From Persicaria tinctoria (Eukaryota > Streptophyta > Magnoliopsida > Caryophyllales > Polygonaceae): a stretch of 64,000 bases of DNA. The stretch lies in contig JBANSL010000003.1 of the NCBI GenBank assembly GCA_037127255.1, forward strand, positions 498,501 through 562,500, written 5' to 3'. The translations under genes and the position numbers were made by a program. Below the pieces are notes generated by a model. That model worked only from the letters and a program-made list of their open reading frames with translations, had not been told where the DNA came from and did no database searches. This document shows, in pieces, positions 39,901 through 51,667 of the stretch (position 1 is its first letter; each line of letters opens with the position of its first letter).

Positions 39901-42170
39901 AAATATAATTGCTCACCTGTTCACCTACAACATGTATCACAGGGACAAGGCTGACGTGAACCAGGCAAAAGTTACCAGCACCTATGAGAAGGATTAGAGA
40001 CAAAGGTAGTCAATAAGCGTACCTTCTTAGCCGGCAAAGAATTTCATTGCTGTTTGGTTCATGGGTTTATATCTTACCTACGCGGTAGGAGAACTGGCCA
40101 AGAGCCTCTGTGTACATTCTAGACTCAATGTCCCCTACATCAACACAAATTTTATGTTAATTAATCAGGATCATAAGAAGTTCACAATAGAAAATACCTC
40201 AATATCAGCTCACCGATTGTTCCACCTAATTCTATGACACAGACATCAGCAGGGTCATCTTTTCCATCCACTGGTACACTTGCAGCTCTTTCAATCCATT
40301 CTTGAATGGCATCCGTGAGATGGGGGACGATCTAACAAAGAAGAAGTATGTACTAAGATATATAATACTTCAGTTAGATTCAAAAATTATCCACAGGAAA
40401 GTGAACTGAGCAGTAGAACAAACCTGGACAGTTTTCCCCAAATAATCTCCCCTTCTTTCCTTTTCAAGGACACGCTGAACCGAAATGAATGAGAAAATCA
40501 ATTTGAGCTCAATGGTTTGAGGAGGATCATGAAAATAACACAAAGAGGTACTACAAAGAATTCCTTACTTGGTATATTTTCCCTGTTGTGATATTGTTAT
40601 CCCGAGTCAGCTTGATGTCAAGAAACCGTTCATAATTTCCAAGATCAAGATCCACCTTGTAAAAAAAAAAGATTTAAACGATCCGATATAATGACATAAA
40701 CATGTTCGACATTCCAAACAGTAACCAACGAATCAAAAATTCCTTAGATTATCTCAACTGCAAACTGGCAAAAGATTAAAGTAGCTCATAAAGTAGGTGA
40801 ATTACTACCTAATTTATCAAACCAGTGTCTAATGGCCCCAGTATTCTTTGCAACAGTTCAATAGTAACACAAAGGCACAAAGTTCCGATATTAGGCCCCA
40901 GTGCTGAATTTTCCAGATAAGAGACTACAGTAAAGAAAATCCAACTCAATCCACCAAGAGAAAAGGAGCTTAATATGCAGCTTGAGGATCAAGTCGGGTA
41001 GGTTTCTGGTTTTCGTCATTAACAACCAAGGAAAACAACAAGCTCCCTTTTCCCGGCCTCAAATATCTTAGAAGATTACCTTTTCAATTCCTTTTGAGAA
41101 AAGGGTTCACTGTATTTGCGGGGAAAAGGTGATTTTTTTTTCATCAATCTGCCTTTCCATATTCCTTCCCTTTAAGAAATGAAATCGCACTACAGCCCGT
41201 GTGGAAGATAATAATGAAGATCTAGTCCAAAAGCACCCATCAAAATCCACCAACCAGGAGAACACTCAGTTGACAAAAGGAAGCAATTTTTGTACTAACG
41301 AGTAAACTACTAGTCTATGTCAAGATTTTGATAAACTCTTGTTATACAACAATATGATCTTGATTCCTAACCAGCAGGCAAAAATTGACAACCTTGAAAA
41401 GGGACAAACTGAGGTTTACCTCGCCACCATCATCCAAAACATAAACTTCCCCGTGTTCAAAAGGAGACATGGTGCCAGCATCCACATTCAAGTAAGGATC
41501 TACCACAAGAAGGGAAAAAAATGGTAGATTTAAATAGAGGAAACACCTTAGAGGAGGCAATTTTATTTATTTTAAAAAAATCATGAATTTAAACATTATA
41601 CCAAACAAAGCAGAGTGTGATAGGAATATCAGATCAAAGCTTTAAAGGAAATTAGGCAACGGTCATCCAAAGTAACAAGAAATGAACAAAAAAACCATGA
41701 TTTCCACATATTTCTATTGCACTGCTGTTTCAACAGTATCAGAGGATTCTCTTAGTGACAAACCTGGATCTAAAACAGTAAAACCCAGTGAGAACCCAAA
41801 ACCATGAGTAATCAGTTACAAAATCAAATTCCCCAGAGAACTAGAACCGGTTCATCTGAAATCCAGAAACACTGGAAACTCAAAAACCCCATTAAATTGC
41901 AACATTTGCAAAACCCAATTCAGAATTCCAACCAAACCCACAAATCCCCACCCCTAAAACCAACACATGTAATTGCAACATGCATCAGCAGTGCCAGTTA
42001 TACAGTAAGTAAAAAGTAAGAAACTTTAACTCTTATTCCTCCATTTATTTACCTATTTTAATGTGGGTAACCCTGAGGCCACAAGATTTCAAAATCAAGC
42101 CAATGCTACTAGCTGCAACGCCCTTGCCAAGTCCACTCACCACTCCACCAGTAACCAGAATGTATTTCAT
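36988..42170 (-). CDS. CTPS: CTP synthase (UTP-ammonia ligase), 21 exons
   Basis: CTP synthase converts UTP, ATP and glutamine to CTP, the last step of pyrimidine nucleotide synthesis in the cytosol. Exons: 42170-42053, 41499-41420, 40655-40569, 40474-40424, 40331-40214, 40134-40078, 39981-39917, 39798-39715, 39605-39555, 39404-39342, 39236-39190, 39095-39026, 38940-38878, 38638-38549, 38457-38419, 38190-37963, 37857-37772, 37686-37638, 37549-37469, 37359-37266, 37178-36988. They total 1812 bp, or 603 codons plus stop, the plant length. The start [17 protein letters not shown] holds the ATP loop, and the synthase domain continues with [16 protein letters not shown]. The glutaminase domain has the nucleophile Cys at about residue 398 (LGICLGMQ) and His525/Glu527 ([14 protein letters not shown]). 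No lesion was seen. Confidence 0.97.
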
Positions 42171-43203
42171 CTTCTCCCTTGTCGCCTTTCTTAACTCTAC
42201 TTCACTATGTTCTTCACCGAATCTCCCTTTCTACCTGTGAGCTTCTGTGTTTTGAGAGTTGATTTGCGAAGGTTGTAACTTTAAGACAAGAGATATGCTA
42301 AAAGGGAAAATAAGGAAGACCCAAATCCCCGCTCTTTTCCAAGCTCTTGTAACCCGTTAAGGAGAGATTGAAGGAAGAGAAATAGGTGGAGGAGTGCTGG
42401 CGGGTGTTAGATGAAAAATGTGTCCATTTATAAAGAGAGATTTCGAGTCAGTGACTCAGTTGATCGAACAACCCTAAAACGGAGCCCCACCAGAATACCC
42501 AATCCTTTAATTGATTGAAAAATCAAATACTCCGTAATCCTTTCTTTTTTCTCTCTTTCTAATTGTAATTAGAGATTTGAGTCATTGATTAGGACCATTC
42601 AATTTATTTTTATTTTTCGGAAACGAAGAGGAACTTTCAAGTCAAAAGGGTGCAAGATGTCCGGCAACCCTGGTTTAATACTCGGTTTAACACTTAATTA
42701 CTTTATTTATATAAATCTGCACTAAAAAATCAAAAATATATTTTTATATTTTAAATAACTACGAATGTAGTATATATTAACAAGAAAATTACAAGTTTAA
42801 AACTTTTATATCAATAAAAGATCGATTATTTTCAAATATGATTTTTATATATAAAAAATTAAAACATAATTTTCATATTATTTGTAACAAAAAATATTGT
42901 TTAAAACATAAGTATAATTTTTAAAAATAATTAATACTGTATAGAAGATTTATAGCCAATATATTTAAGTATTAGACCAATTTTTTTTTTATTAGGTAAA
43001 AATTCGAAGGTGAGACAGGCTTGACTCAACGAGAGGTCGACAGACGGCGAACCATCAAAGCACATTTATTAGACCAATTATATTTCACCAACTCAAAAGA
43101 GATTTTCCTTTTTTTACTCTTTTTTCAATATATATGACCAAATGTGTAAAAGTCGGACAAACCAATAAATCAAAAAGAGGGAACAATAAAGATGGAAGGA
43201 AGT
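42171..43203. other. CTP synthase leader/promoter and AT-rich intergenic DNA
   Basis: The first roughly 300 bp hold the CTP synthase 5' UTR and promoter, read to the left. From 42690 on the sequence is very AT-rich with no gene. Confidence 0.55.
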
Positions 43204-43346
43204 TATGAAATAACGGTGGGTCATCCGACGTGGGGGGCCACGCACGCCCAAGCGCATAATGCGCACCCCACCTAACACCAATTGGTTTTAGGATGGAACC
43301 ACACTCGGCTTATGTGGCACCATGCCGAACCTCGGCTCTGATACCA
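43204..43346 (-). mobile_element. Rearranged TRIM LTR and internal piece
   Basis: 43204-43262 match the end of the neighbouring LTR (TATGAAATAACGGTGGGTCA). The next stretch, from CCCCACCTAACACCAATTGG to about 43310, is an inverted copy of part of that LTR. A primer-binding site read on the minus strand (TGGTATCAGAGC) lies at 43335-43346. Together these make a foldback with 43420-43467. Confidence 0.7.
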
Positions 43347-43533
43347 TATGAAATAACGATGGGTCATCCGACGTGGGGGGGCCACGCACGCCCAAGCGCA
43401 CAATGCGCACCAAGCCGAGCACACAAGCCGAGTGGGGTTCCATCCTAAAACCAATTAGTGTTAGGTGGGGTAGCCCACCGGCTTATATGCAAGGCTTGGA
43501 TTCAATTTTTAATCAATGTGGGACACTCCCACA
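43347..43533 (-). mobile_element. TRIM LTR (minus strand)
   Basis: On the minus strand this begins TGTGGGAGTGTCCCACATTG and ends in TTATTTCATA. It is immediately followed by TGGTATCAGAGC, the primer-binding site complementary to initiator tRNA-Met. Length is 187 bp, and there is no coding capacity around it. Confidence 0.75.
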
Positions 43534-43604
43534 ACTCATATTTTCCAAAGAAATTTCATTTAATTTTAGAAAAATTTCACCTTCCTTTAAATTTAGTTCT
43601 TTCA

Positions 43605-44429
43605 GGCCCTGTTTGGTATCGATTACCGGGAATCAAAAACTGGTAATCGGAATGAGTGATTACGGGTTTGGTGTTTGGTACGAAAAAACCCGGAATAAAA
43701 TCCACTCCCGGATAATCCCCTCATCCCCAATTTTGGTCAATTTTCATCCCTCCCCTAAACCTAGGTAATCACCCGTTCCCAGTTTCTCCCTCCCCAACCC
43801 AAACTCAACAGCCCCAACCTTCATCCTCCTCCAAGCGTTCCTGTCGACCACCACCGTCTGTCGCCGTTCCTACCAGCCACCACCATCAGCCGCCGCTTCT
43901 GCCACCACCACCGTCTATCGCCGCTGCCGCCACCGTCTGCAGCCAACGCCATTGTCCGCCGCCGCCGCCACCACCGCCTCTCCCCCCCCCCCCTTCCTTC
44001 CCTCCCTCCCTCTGACCACCTGGGATTGTCGCCGGTTCGAGCGGTGTTCAGATCAGTGTTCTCCCTCCCACCACCACCACCACCACCACCACCACCACCA
44101 CCACCACCACAGTGCTCCAGTCCGACCTTCAGATCGGCGTTCTCCCTCCAGATCGATCCGGCCTTCAGATCGGTGCTCTCCCCCGGTCCGAGCTTCACCA
44201 CCGGTGTTCTCCCTCCAGTCCTCCGTTCCGCAACCATCCACCCCCCTAATTCCAGATCTGCTACCTCTAGCCTCTTCTTTACAGTTTGTCTCCCCAATTT
44301 CACCAATGGCGTCTCTTTATTCCGAAAATCTACCAAACAACATGTCTCGGTAATGGTTTATTCCCATTTTTTATTCTCATTCCCATTCCGATTCCCATTC
44401 CGATTACTGCACTCGTACCAAACGGGCCC
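43605..44429. mobile_element. TIR transposon with TCA target duplication
   Basis: Terminal inverted repeats GGCCCTGTTTGGTA (left) and TACCAAACGGGCC (right) are flanked by TCA at 43602-43604 and 44430-44432. The style and 3-bp duplication suggest a PIF/Harbinger-like non-autonomous element. The inside is C-rich with a CAC microsatellite; its ORFs (poly-Pro, poly-His) are low-complexity and not called as genes. Confidence 0.7.
44067..44110. repeat. (CCA)n microsatellite
   Basis: About 14 trinucleotide repeats inside the TIR element, giving poly-Pro or poly-His in two plus-strand frames. Confidence 0.9.
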
Positions 44430-44588
44430 TCAAATTTCTTTATTTTGCATATGCATGAAGAACGGGAGAGTGATAAAAACCTTATTTCTCTAAATTTTCT
44501 CATTTTCTATGTTTTACTAAGTCATTGGAGATGCTTTTAGCTAGCTATTAGTATTATTTTTTAGTTAATGACGCAAGCATAAATTGTA

Positions 44589-44862
44589 CTCCCTCCGTCT
44601 CGAAATTCATGTCGTTTTAGCCTTATGCACAAGTTTTAATAAAAACACTCATCCATCAATCAACATCATCATATATTCCACTAACTTTTTCATTAATTTT
44701 ATTACCCACTACATTTTTTAACCAATCAAAACCTTCAAAAAAGTCAACAAAACACAAATCAATACAAATCATTACTATTCACTACCTAGAAAACCTAAAA
44801 CGACATCTATTTTGATACAAAACTAAAGAGCTAAAACGACATGAATTTCGAGACGGAGGGAG
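44589..44862. mobile_element. Stowaway-like MITE
   Basis: Terminal inverted repeats CTCCCTCCGTCTCGAAATTC and GAATTTCGAGACGGAGGGAG are flanked by TA on both sides (44587-44588, 44863-44864). At 274 bp with no coding capacity, it fits a Tc1/mariner-type Stowaway MITE. Confidence 0.92.
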
Positions 44863-44864
44863 TA

Positions 44865-45320
44865 ATGATTAAAATAATGCAATAGGATTTTTTTTTTTTG
44901 TTGCTTTGGAATTGAATTTTTAAACCTTGTTTTGAATATATTTTATATTATTATTGTACTACGTATAAGTTATTGATGAGATATGGATTTTTGAGATTTA
45001 AATTCCACATTGGAAAAAAATAAAGAAAAAATAACAATGGATTATAAGGATAGGGTAAAACCCTATATATTGATTTAAACTTTTAGAAGGTGAATTTTGA
45101 TTCTTTATTACATAGACGATCAATTGAGGTTGGATGTATAAAATAATTGTTATAATCTAGAGTTGTGTCTTTGTCTAAAATTGGCCGATCAATATATACA
45201 CTTAGTTTGGATGGACATAAATATATATTTGTACAGATGGATGATATTTGAGAGTCAATCAGTGAGACATCTCCATGTTATATATACTTAATAGAGTGAC
45301 AAAATGATTGGGATAGCTTT
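44865..45320. other. AT-rich intergenic, no gene seen
   Basis: No recognisable feature between the MITE and the hAT element. Confidence 0.5.
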
Positions 45321-45328
45321 GATTTACA

Positions 45329-46755
45329 CAGGGTCGTCCAATCAAATTCAGGGGCCCTGTGCTAAGCCATAAATGAGGCCCTAATACAGACATAATTGAA
45401 TCTAAAAAATTAGGCACAACACAGCAGCACTGCCCCTGAGAATAACAGTACAACACCATCCGCACAGCAAAATAGCAACAAAACCGCACCAGCAAAAAAC
45501 ACCAATGAACAACACCTAATACTACAGCAGAAGCACAACAAAATATAGAAGAATCACAACAATAAAATACAGACGCATCCCAACAACAACAATAAAACAA
45601 TTAGCAAATCAAAATAATGAAATCTCGTTAAATTAAAAGTACTAATATCAATCTAACAGATCAAAATACAAAGAAAACCTCTCTAAAATCCCATAAAATA
45701 AAATTAAAAACTTATACAATCACTTGAAAAAGCAATCTTCTTATAACATTTTTTGAAACAAAATCTACAACAACTCCAAGTATATCCACCAAATTATACT
45801 CAATGGCTAACAAAGATGGCCCATTTAGCCTTCAATTCCTCCGGATCCTTTCCATTTCGTGGTTGCCAACCTTCCTGCAATCAGAAATTGGTGAATCAGA
45901 AATCCCAAAATTTTGAAACAAAACACCCCTAAATTCAATCAATTTCATATGATTGATTGAATAAGAAATCAGAATTCATAGATCCCAAAACTAGGGGTGA
46001 TTGAAAGAGCAAAAAATCTACTACGTATATCTAAATAAAGGTTAGGCATAATTCAATTAGTTTCAGATTCAATCAATAAGCCTAAGCCTAGTCAGTTTAA
46101 ATTCAATCAAGTAATATCAGTAATTCATAACCCTAAATCCTTTAAAATTTCGAAATTCTCCACCCTTGAATCATGCCTTGTAAATATGGAATTGAGATAT
46201 TCAAATCCAAAAAAACTAGAAACAAGAAAGGAAATTCATCCCCTAAAATCCCAAATAGAAGAAAAACTATCAGATCTGAAATTTATCATTACCTTTTTTT
46301 GTGGGGACTTCCAATGGCGGACTGCATAAATCCCTCATGGGGACGGAGGCCCAGGATGAATCGAGAAGTTGAATCAAAACCAGATTTTGCTTAATCAATA
46401 GATATTGGAGAGGGACGAATCGAAAGAGTGTGAATGATTTTGAGGATTGAGAGATGAATTTAAACAAGTAGATAAACGGATGAAGGCCTGAAGATGGAGA
46501 GAGGAGACATAGTAGGATTCAGACACCATAATTGCGGCGAAGATGACGAAGCGCTGTTTTGAAAAGAGAAAGCGAAGAAGACGATGCGTCTCCTGTTTGA
46601 GTCTTCCGAAATCACAGGCACGCGTTGCCTTTACTGCTTCACAATTAATTTAGCCAATAAAATAAATAATACAGAGTAAATATATATATGGGGGCCCCTT
46701 GAAAATTAGGGCCCTGTTCCATTGGGCTTTTTGCACAGCCCAATGGACGGCCCTG
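45329..46755. mobile_element. Non-autonomous hAT transposon
   Basis: The element starts CAGGGTCGTCCAATC and ends ATTGGACGGCCCTG when its right end is read inward, a hAT-style terminal inverted repeat. It is flanked by a perfect 8-bp duplication, GATTTACA (45321-45328 and 46756-46763). At 1427 bp it lacks a transposase. An exon-like minus-strand piece near 45800-45870 reads EGWQPRNGKDPEELKAKWA and may be captured sequence. Confidence 0.88.
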
Positions 46756-46763
46756 GATTTACA

Positions 46764-47446
46764 TATGATCGACAAGGTCAATCGTTGCTCCTAATTTAGG
46801 TTCATCTCATCCCTTCGTGTCCCCCGTTGTTTCATCTACATTCCATCATTTAGGTTCTCTCTCGGAATTTCCATCTCTTTGCACAATAGTAGACATGGTC
46901 ACGGGTAACCTGTGATCTGGCGGATCAAGATAGGTTGGTGATTCAGTAGGTCACGAGTTCAAGGGTTTAGGTTATGGGTTTTCGAGTTAGGGTTAAGGGT
47001 GGGATTGATGATCCGTATCGACTTGACGGGTCATGACCTTGCGCGCGAGTCGAACCGATGAGTCAACCCATAGCCCATTTTCTTTAGAAAAAAACTGTTT
47101 TTTTTAAATGAAATTTTAATTATTATGTATATTATTTTAAAATAGTCCTTTTTTTTTTGAAAAAAATATTATTATTTTTCTAATAGGTCAACTCATCGGA
47201 TCGACCCGTGACCCACCGAATCATATGGACTCGAGGAGCATCACGTTGGCTTTGAAGCAGCTGCATAATACTTGCATTAATTTTGTAGACGACGTACTAC
47301 TCGTAACCATAACGGGTTGGGTCCGAGTTGGAATGTCCCAACCTATGATTCGACAAATCGAATATGTCGACCTGCTAAGTTTGACCCATGACCATATCTA
47401 GCAACTTGGTCCCAAATCTTCTTTTTTTTCAAAATCTCAAATCAAA
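46764..47446. other. Intergenic with a weak inverted-repeat element
   Basis: TAGACATGGTCACGGGT at 46890 and the inverse of TAGATATGGTCATGGGT ending at 47400 form 17-bp inverted repeats with 2 mismatches, about 510 bp apart. This may be a MITE. No target duplication was found. Confidence 0.4.
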
Positions 47447-49068
47447 TCTATCTATTAATATTACTAATTCTGCTAGCATTTTGCTGACGTGTCACGCCCA
47501 TAATTAAATTCAATAATATTACTAATTCTGCTAGCATTTTGCTGACGTGTCACGCCCATAATTAAAGTTGAATTTTTTATTCAAATGGGATTTTCTTATT
47601 GGTCAATATTATTATGGAAATTTTAAAATATTTGTTCCCTATTTTAAATATGGTTTGAATAAATTCCCTTTTTTCCAGTTATATACTTATATTGCTGTAA
47701 ATATTGAGACATGTTTCCATTTTTTTTTTTCCGATTGCAATATTCTCATAATTCGTCTACATACATTGAACTTAAATTTGAATCTTGATATATTTTATTT
47801 TTGGAAATTTATATTGTACATAGACTCATATCCAATTGTCAGTTTATAAAATGTTATGGAGTATAATTAAATTAACTTTCACATATGTTCATATTTTCTC
47901 ACCAGCCATGCAAGTATTTCATTTTCAAATAAATTAATCAAATATGTACTCGGATTGCCTGCATTCATTATCTTAACGGATTGAATTCATTTAAATATTT
48001 GTTTATTATATCACATTTATCCCAATCATGTTAAAATTTACTACTCTATTCGTTGAGCTAAATATGTTGTTTAATATTCATTCACGCTTTGTTAGGATGG
48101 TAAAAATTATATAAAATATTTTTTTTTTCAAATTTTTTATAAATTAATTTCGATAAAAGGTAATGTATTACTATATTAATAATATTAATTCTACTATCAT
48201 TTTGTTGATGTGTCATGGCCACAATTAAACTTGAATTTTTTATTCAAATGGTATTATCTTATTGGTCAATATTATTGCTGAAATTTTAAAATATACGTTT
48301 CCTATTTTAAACATATTTGTTTCCTATTTTTATACTAAACTATTATTTAATTTGATATGTTGTATGTCAATTTGTGATCTATTTTAATCGTCTACGTACA
48401 TTGAACATTCGTCAAGTCTTGGCTGATTTTATTCTTGGATATTGAAATTGTTGATTTATCACATTTAACCGATTGCAATATTCCCCAAAATGTCTACATA
48501 TATGTAATAAACAATTTGTAAACATTCGATTTCAAAAAATAATTATAAAAATCAATTAGAGCAAAAAAAAAGTTTTTTTTTATAATTTAATTATTTTAGA
48601 CATCTAATGACTATCGAAAAATAAATAATATTTTAAGACTCACAAGCATTACTATTAACTAATGCTTATTTTACATCTTGGATGAGGCTTCTTAGATCAC
48701 TTTTCTACCTTTAAGATTTTTTTTTTACCATCTTACCTTTATTTTCATTCTTTATTTCCCTCTCTTTCTAACCATCTTTCTCATGAAAATAATGAATAAG
48801 TTATGTATATCTACATAACTTCAAAATTATTGACACAATCATGTGCTTATGATTTTTTTAATATTTGTACGGGAGCTTATATTTTACTTTTTAGATCTAT
48901 GTTAATGATAATAATTATATATTTATTTCAAATTATATTAGGTGGTGTGTTTGAGTATTATTACTATTTACCTTATTAAATCATTTTCAAAATTTGTATT
49001 GTATCTCTTTCCAACTAATTTATAATCTATAAAAAAAATACTTTATACATATTTTTGTTGTAAATACG

Positions 49069-49100
<32 letters not shown>

Positions 49101-49183
49101 TAGTATTATATAGATATATAAAATGATGTTCAAATTAAAATGGATCAAGCTCCCGTGCCTTTAAGGCACGGGTATTACACTAG
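47447..49183 (+). mobile_element. Non-autonomous Helitron
   Basis: The 3' end is textbook: stem CCCGTGCCTT (49152-49161) pairs with AAGGCACGGG (49163-49172), followed by TATTACACTAG and then T. The 5' end begins TCTATCTATTAATATTACTA after A, so insertion lies between A and T without target duplication, as Helitrons do. TC at 47451 is an alternative start. There is no Rep/helicase ORF. A 52-bp block near the 5' end is tandemly repeated (47457-47508, 47515-47566) and recurs, diverged, at about 48176-48235. An AT microsatellite lies at about 49070-49094. Confidence 0.88.
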
Positions 49184-50600
49184 TTGATCCTAAAAGACTA
49201 AAAACTATAACGGTTTTTATCCTATATTCAATGGGCATAGGATAAGATCCCAAATTAGAAAAGATTATCTACCTAAAAATAATCGACCCTAAGAATCTAA
49301 TTAAAAGAAAAGCTAAATTATTTAAAATTTAAATAATACTTCCAAACTAGTAGACTTATCCTATTCCTCGAGGGCATAAGATAGAAAAATTGTAAATCCA
49401 AATATCAGTTTTTCATTCCTTCTCCTTTTCCATTATTTAGAAACATATATTTAGAAAATCCATTCCCGCCTTAATTTTACCTAATTCAAATATATACGTG
49501 ATCCTACCCAAATCTCCCCCTTATAAAAAAAAGTTCAAATACGGAAGATATTTCAATTGTTTAACTAAGGAAATGATTTAATTAGTTGCAAATTGTGATC
49601 CAATAAGATGAATAAGCATATATTAACATATATAGAAGAAAAACAAAAATCAAATATGAGAAAGAGTGGGACTTGAGATGTGTTTCTCAAAGGTTGGTTT
49701 GGAATGTGATAATTCGAGAGTATTATTAATGTCTTGTAGTTGTAATATATGTTAATGGAAAATTGATGAGATGTTGGTTTCATACATCCTTCTTGATCTC
49801 CACGTACTCATTTGAGGTGGTTCACATCGTCCGTAAGGTTAACATGGGTTGATGCCTCACCATGATACCCCGTCATACTCTTATACCTAAGTTATGACTC
49901 ACTAAATATGTTGCTTGTGTGGTTCAGACATTGTTATTTGGAGAAATAATCTTTTAAACCTTTCGGAAGATATGACTATAGATAAAGATCACTGACGGAG
50001 GTGCATCCGACCGGTAGACGTTTAGTGTCTTGGACGGTGGTGTACGTGGTGTCTATTTTATCTACATGTTATCATTCTGTCTATGTGTTCTCTTATTTGT
50101 GGGTCTATCATCGGAAACACACTCTCGACTAATTCGAGAAAAGGGTTCTCTTATTTGTGGGTCTATCATCGGAAACGTAAATGATAATGTTGAAGGGGGC
50201 GGTGTATTAGACCATACATAGTGCTAATTAATTATATTTGGTAAGGAGCTTAATTAGAAAATGGATATATATTTTGTGTACGTGTTAGATGAACAGTTGA
50301 TGAGGAATTTAATGATGATAATATATGTTAGGCTGAAATATTGATGCATGTTAAAGCTAGCTAGTCAGATTGAAGTCGGATATGAGTGATATATATATAT
50401 ATACTTATATAGGAATAGGATGTGATAGATCAAATTGAAAACAATGTATACATTATACAAGATCTATTTCAAGAGGGAATCTCACATGGGATATGGGGCC
50501 TTCTCCTAGCTATGGCCCAACTAATTATCCTTCATCTTACTTTCATTGTTTCTTTTTATCTACTCCCATGTTCATGTTCTTCATAGGTCTAGAAATAAAG
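49184..50600. other. Intergenic, no gene seen
   Basis: AT-rich. A short direct repeat, GTTCTCTTATTTGTGGGTCT continuing ATCATCGGAAAC, occurs at about 50087 and 50145. No recognisable coding sequence. Confidence 0.5.
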
Positions 50601-50814
50601 TGCATTTAGTGTTTTTCATGGTGTGATTGTGTGAACATGCAAAGTGTAGGTAAAGGTTGCACTATAAATCTCAACTAGTTATTGTTAGGTTATGAATCTC
50701 AATTTAGTGCATTTAGTGTTTTTCATGGTGTGATTGTGTGAACATGCAAAGTGTAGGTAAAGGTTGCACTATAAATCTCAACTAGTTATTGTTAGGTTAT
50801 GAATCTCAATTTAG
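50601..50814. repeat. Perfect 107-bp tandem duplication
   Basis: The unit beginning TGCATTTAGTGTTTTTCATG and ending GAATCTCAATTTAG occurs at 50601-50707 and 50708-50814. I see no difference between the two copies, so the duplication is recent or an assembly artefact. Confidence 0.95.
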
Positions 50815-50980
50815 TTCATCCATCTTCTTCTTCTTTTTTTTAGGAATATATATATTTCAATTTCATATATCCTTTAAATTAAATAACAGATCTCGCTGAC
50901 ATATATTCTAAAACGAAAATGAAAATGTAGAATTTAATTAATGCATGTTTCTCTCAATTTATAATTTTTTAAATAGTCAA

Positions 50981-51094
50981 TAAAAAATATTTATTTATTA
51001 AAATATTTACAAAAATATTCATTTTTTCAGGTTTATCAGAAAAACGAGGTTTAAAATTTAAAATATTTACAAAAATATTCATTTTTTGCAGGTA
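50981..51094. repeat. Direct repeat, inverted partner at 52617-52655
   Basis: AAAATATTTACAAAAATATT followed by CATTTTTT occurs twice within 62 bp. The reverse complement (TGCAAAAAATGAATATTTTT and on) lies at about 52624, on the other side of the TRIM cluster. Confidence 0.75.
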
Positions 51095-51246
51095 TATCAG
51101 GTAGAACTGTAGCAGCAACTGGAATTGAACGCCACCACCTCAGGGTTCAGTCAGACGCCGCCTCATCTGCCCGACTCCTCCGCCCACCACGCCACCACCT
51201 AATTAATTCTCTGGATCGAGTTGAACTCGAGGTCTGGAAGCATTAG

Positions 51247-51466
51247 TGTTAACTCGGCTGGGCTCGGGGTGGGGTCAAGACGCTGGAGGGAGGTCGTGTG
51301 TGCGGGCCCACATACGGGAGACTCGAACAACACATAAACCCGAGCGGGGTTCCATCTCAAAACCAATTGGCAATAGGTGGGGTTGCCCACTGGGTTATAT
51401 GCTAAGGCTTTATGTTTCACACTTTCAATGTGGGAGAGTTTGTCTCTTCACATTTCATTCTCAACA
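51247..51466 (-). mobile_element. TRIM 3' LTR (minus strand)
   Basis: On the minus strand it runs from TGTTGAGAATG to GAGTTAACA, about 220 bp. It is preceded by the polypurine tract GCGGGGGCG. The body is similar to the plus-strand TRIM LTR (GCCAATTGGTTTTGAGATGG). It pairs with a partial 5' LTR at 51600-51667. Confidence 0.75.
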
Positions 51467-51667
51467 CGCCCCCGCAAGTGCAACTAGGGTCGTCTTTCGC
51501 CTCTAGTTGACACTTGGACAACGGGTCTAGCATCTCATTCTCTTTTTAGCTAGCCCAGGATCGAGAGTCGGGCCGTTTGGCTTTTCCGCTCTGATACCAT
51601 GCTGAAATTACGGTGGGTCATCCGACGTGGGGGGGCAACGCACGCCAAGCGCAAACGCGCTAACCAA
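51467..51667 (-). mobile_element. TRIM internal region and partial 5' LTR (minus strand)
   Basis: The primer-binding site TGGTATCAGAGC is read on the minus strand at 51588-51599, next to an LTR end (TTTCAGCA). The LTR is truncated at about 51667, where sequence of the plus-strand element begins. The internal region has no coding capacity. Confidence 0.65.

Noticed and set aside
44026..44493. Poly-Pro and poly-His ORFs
   Set aside because: They come from a CCA microsatellite inside a transposon and have no other domain.
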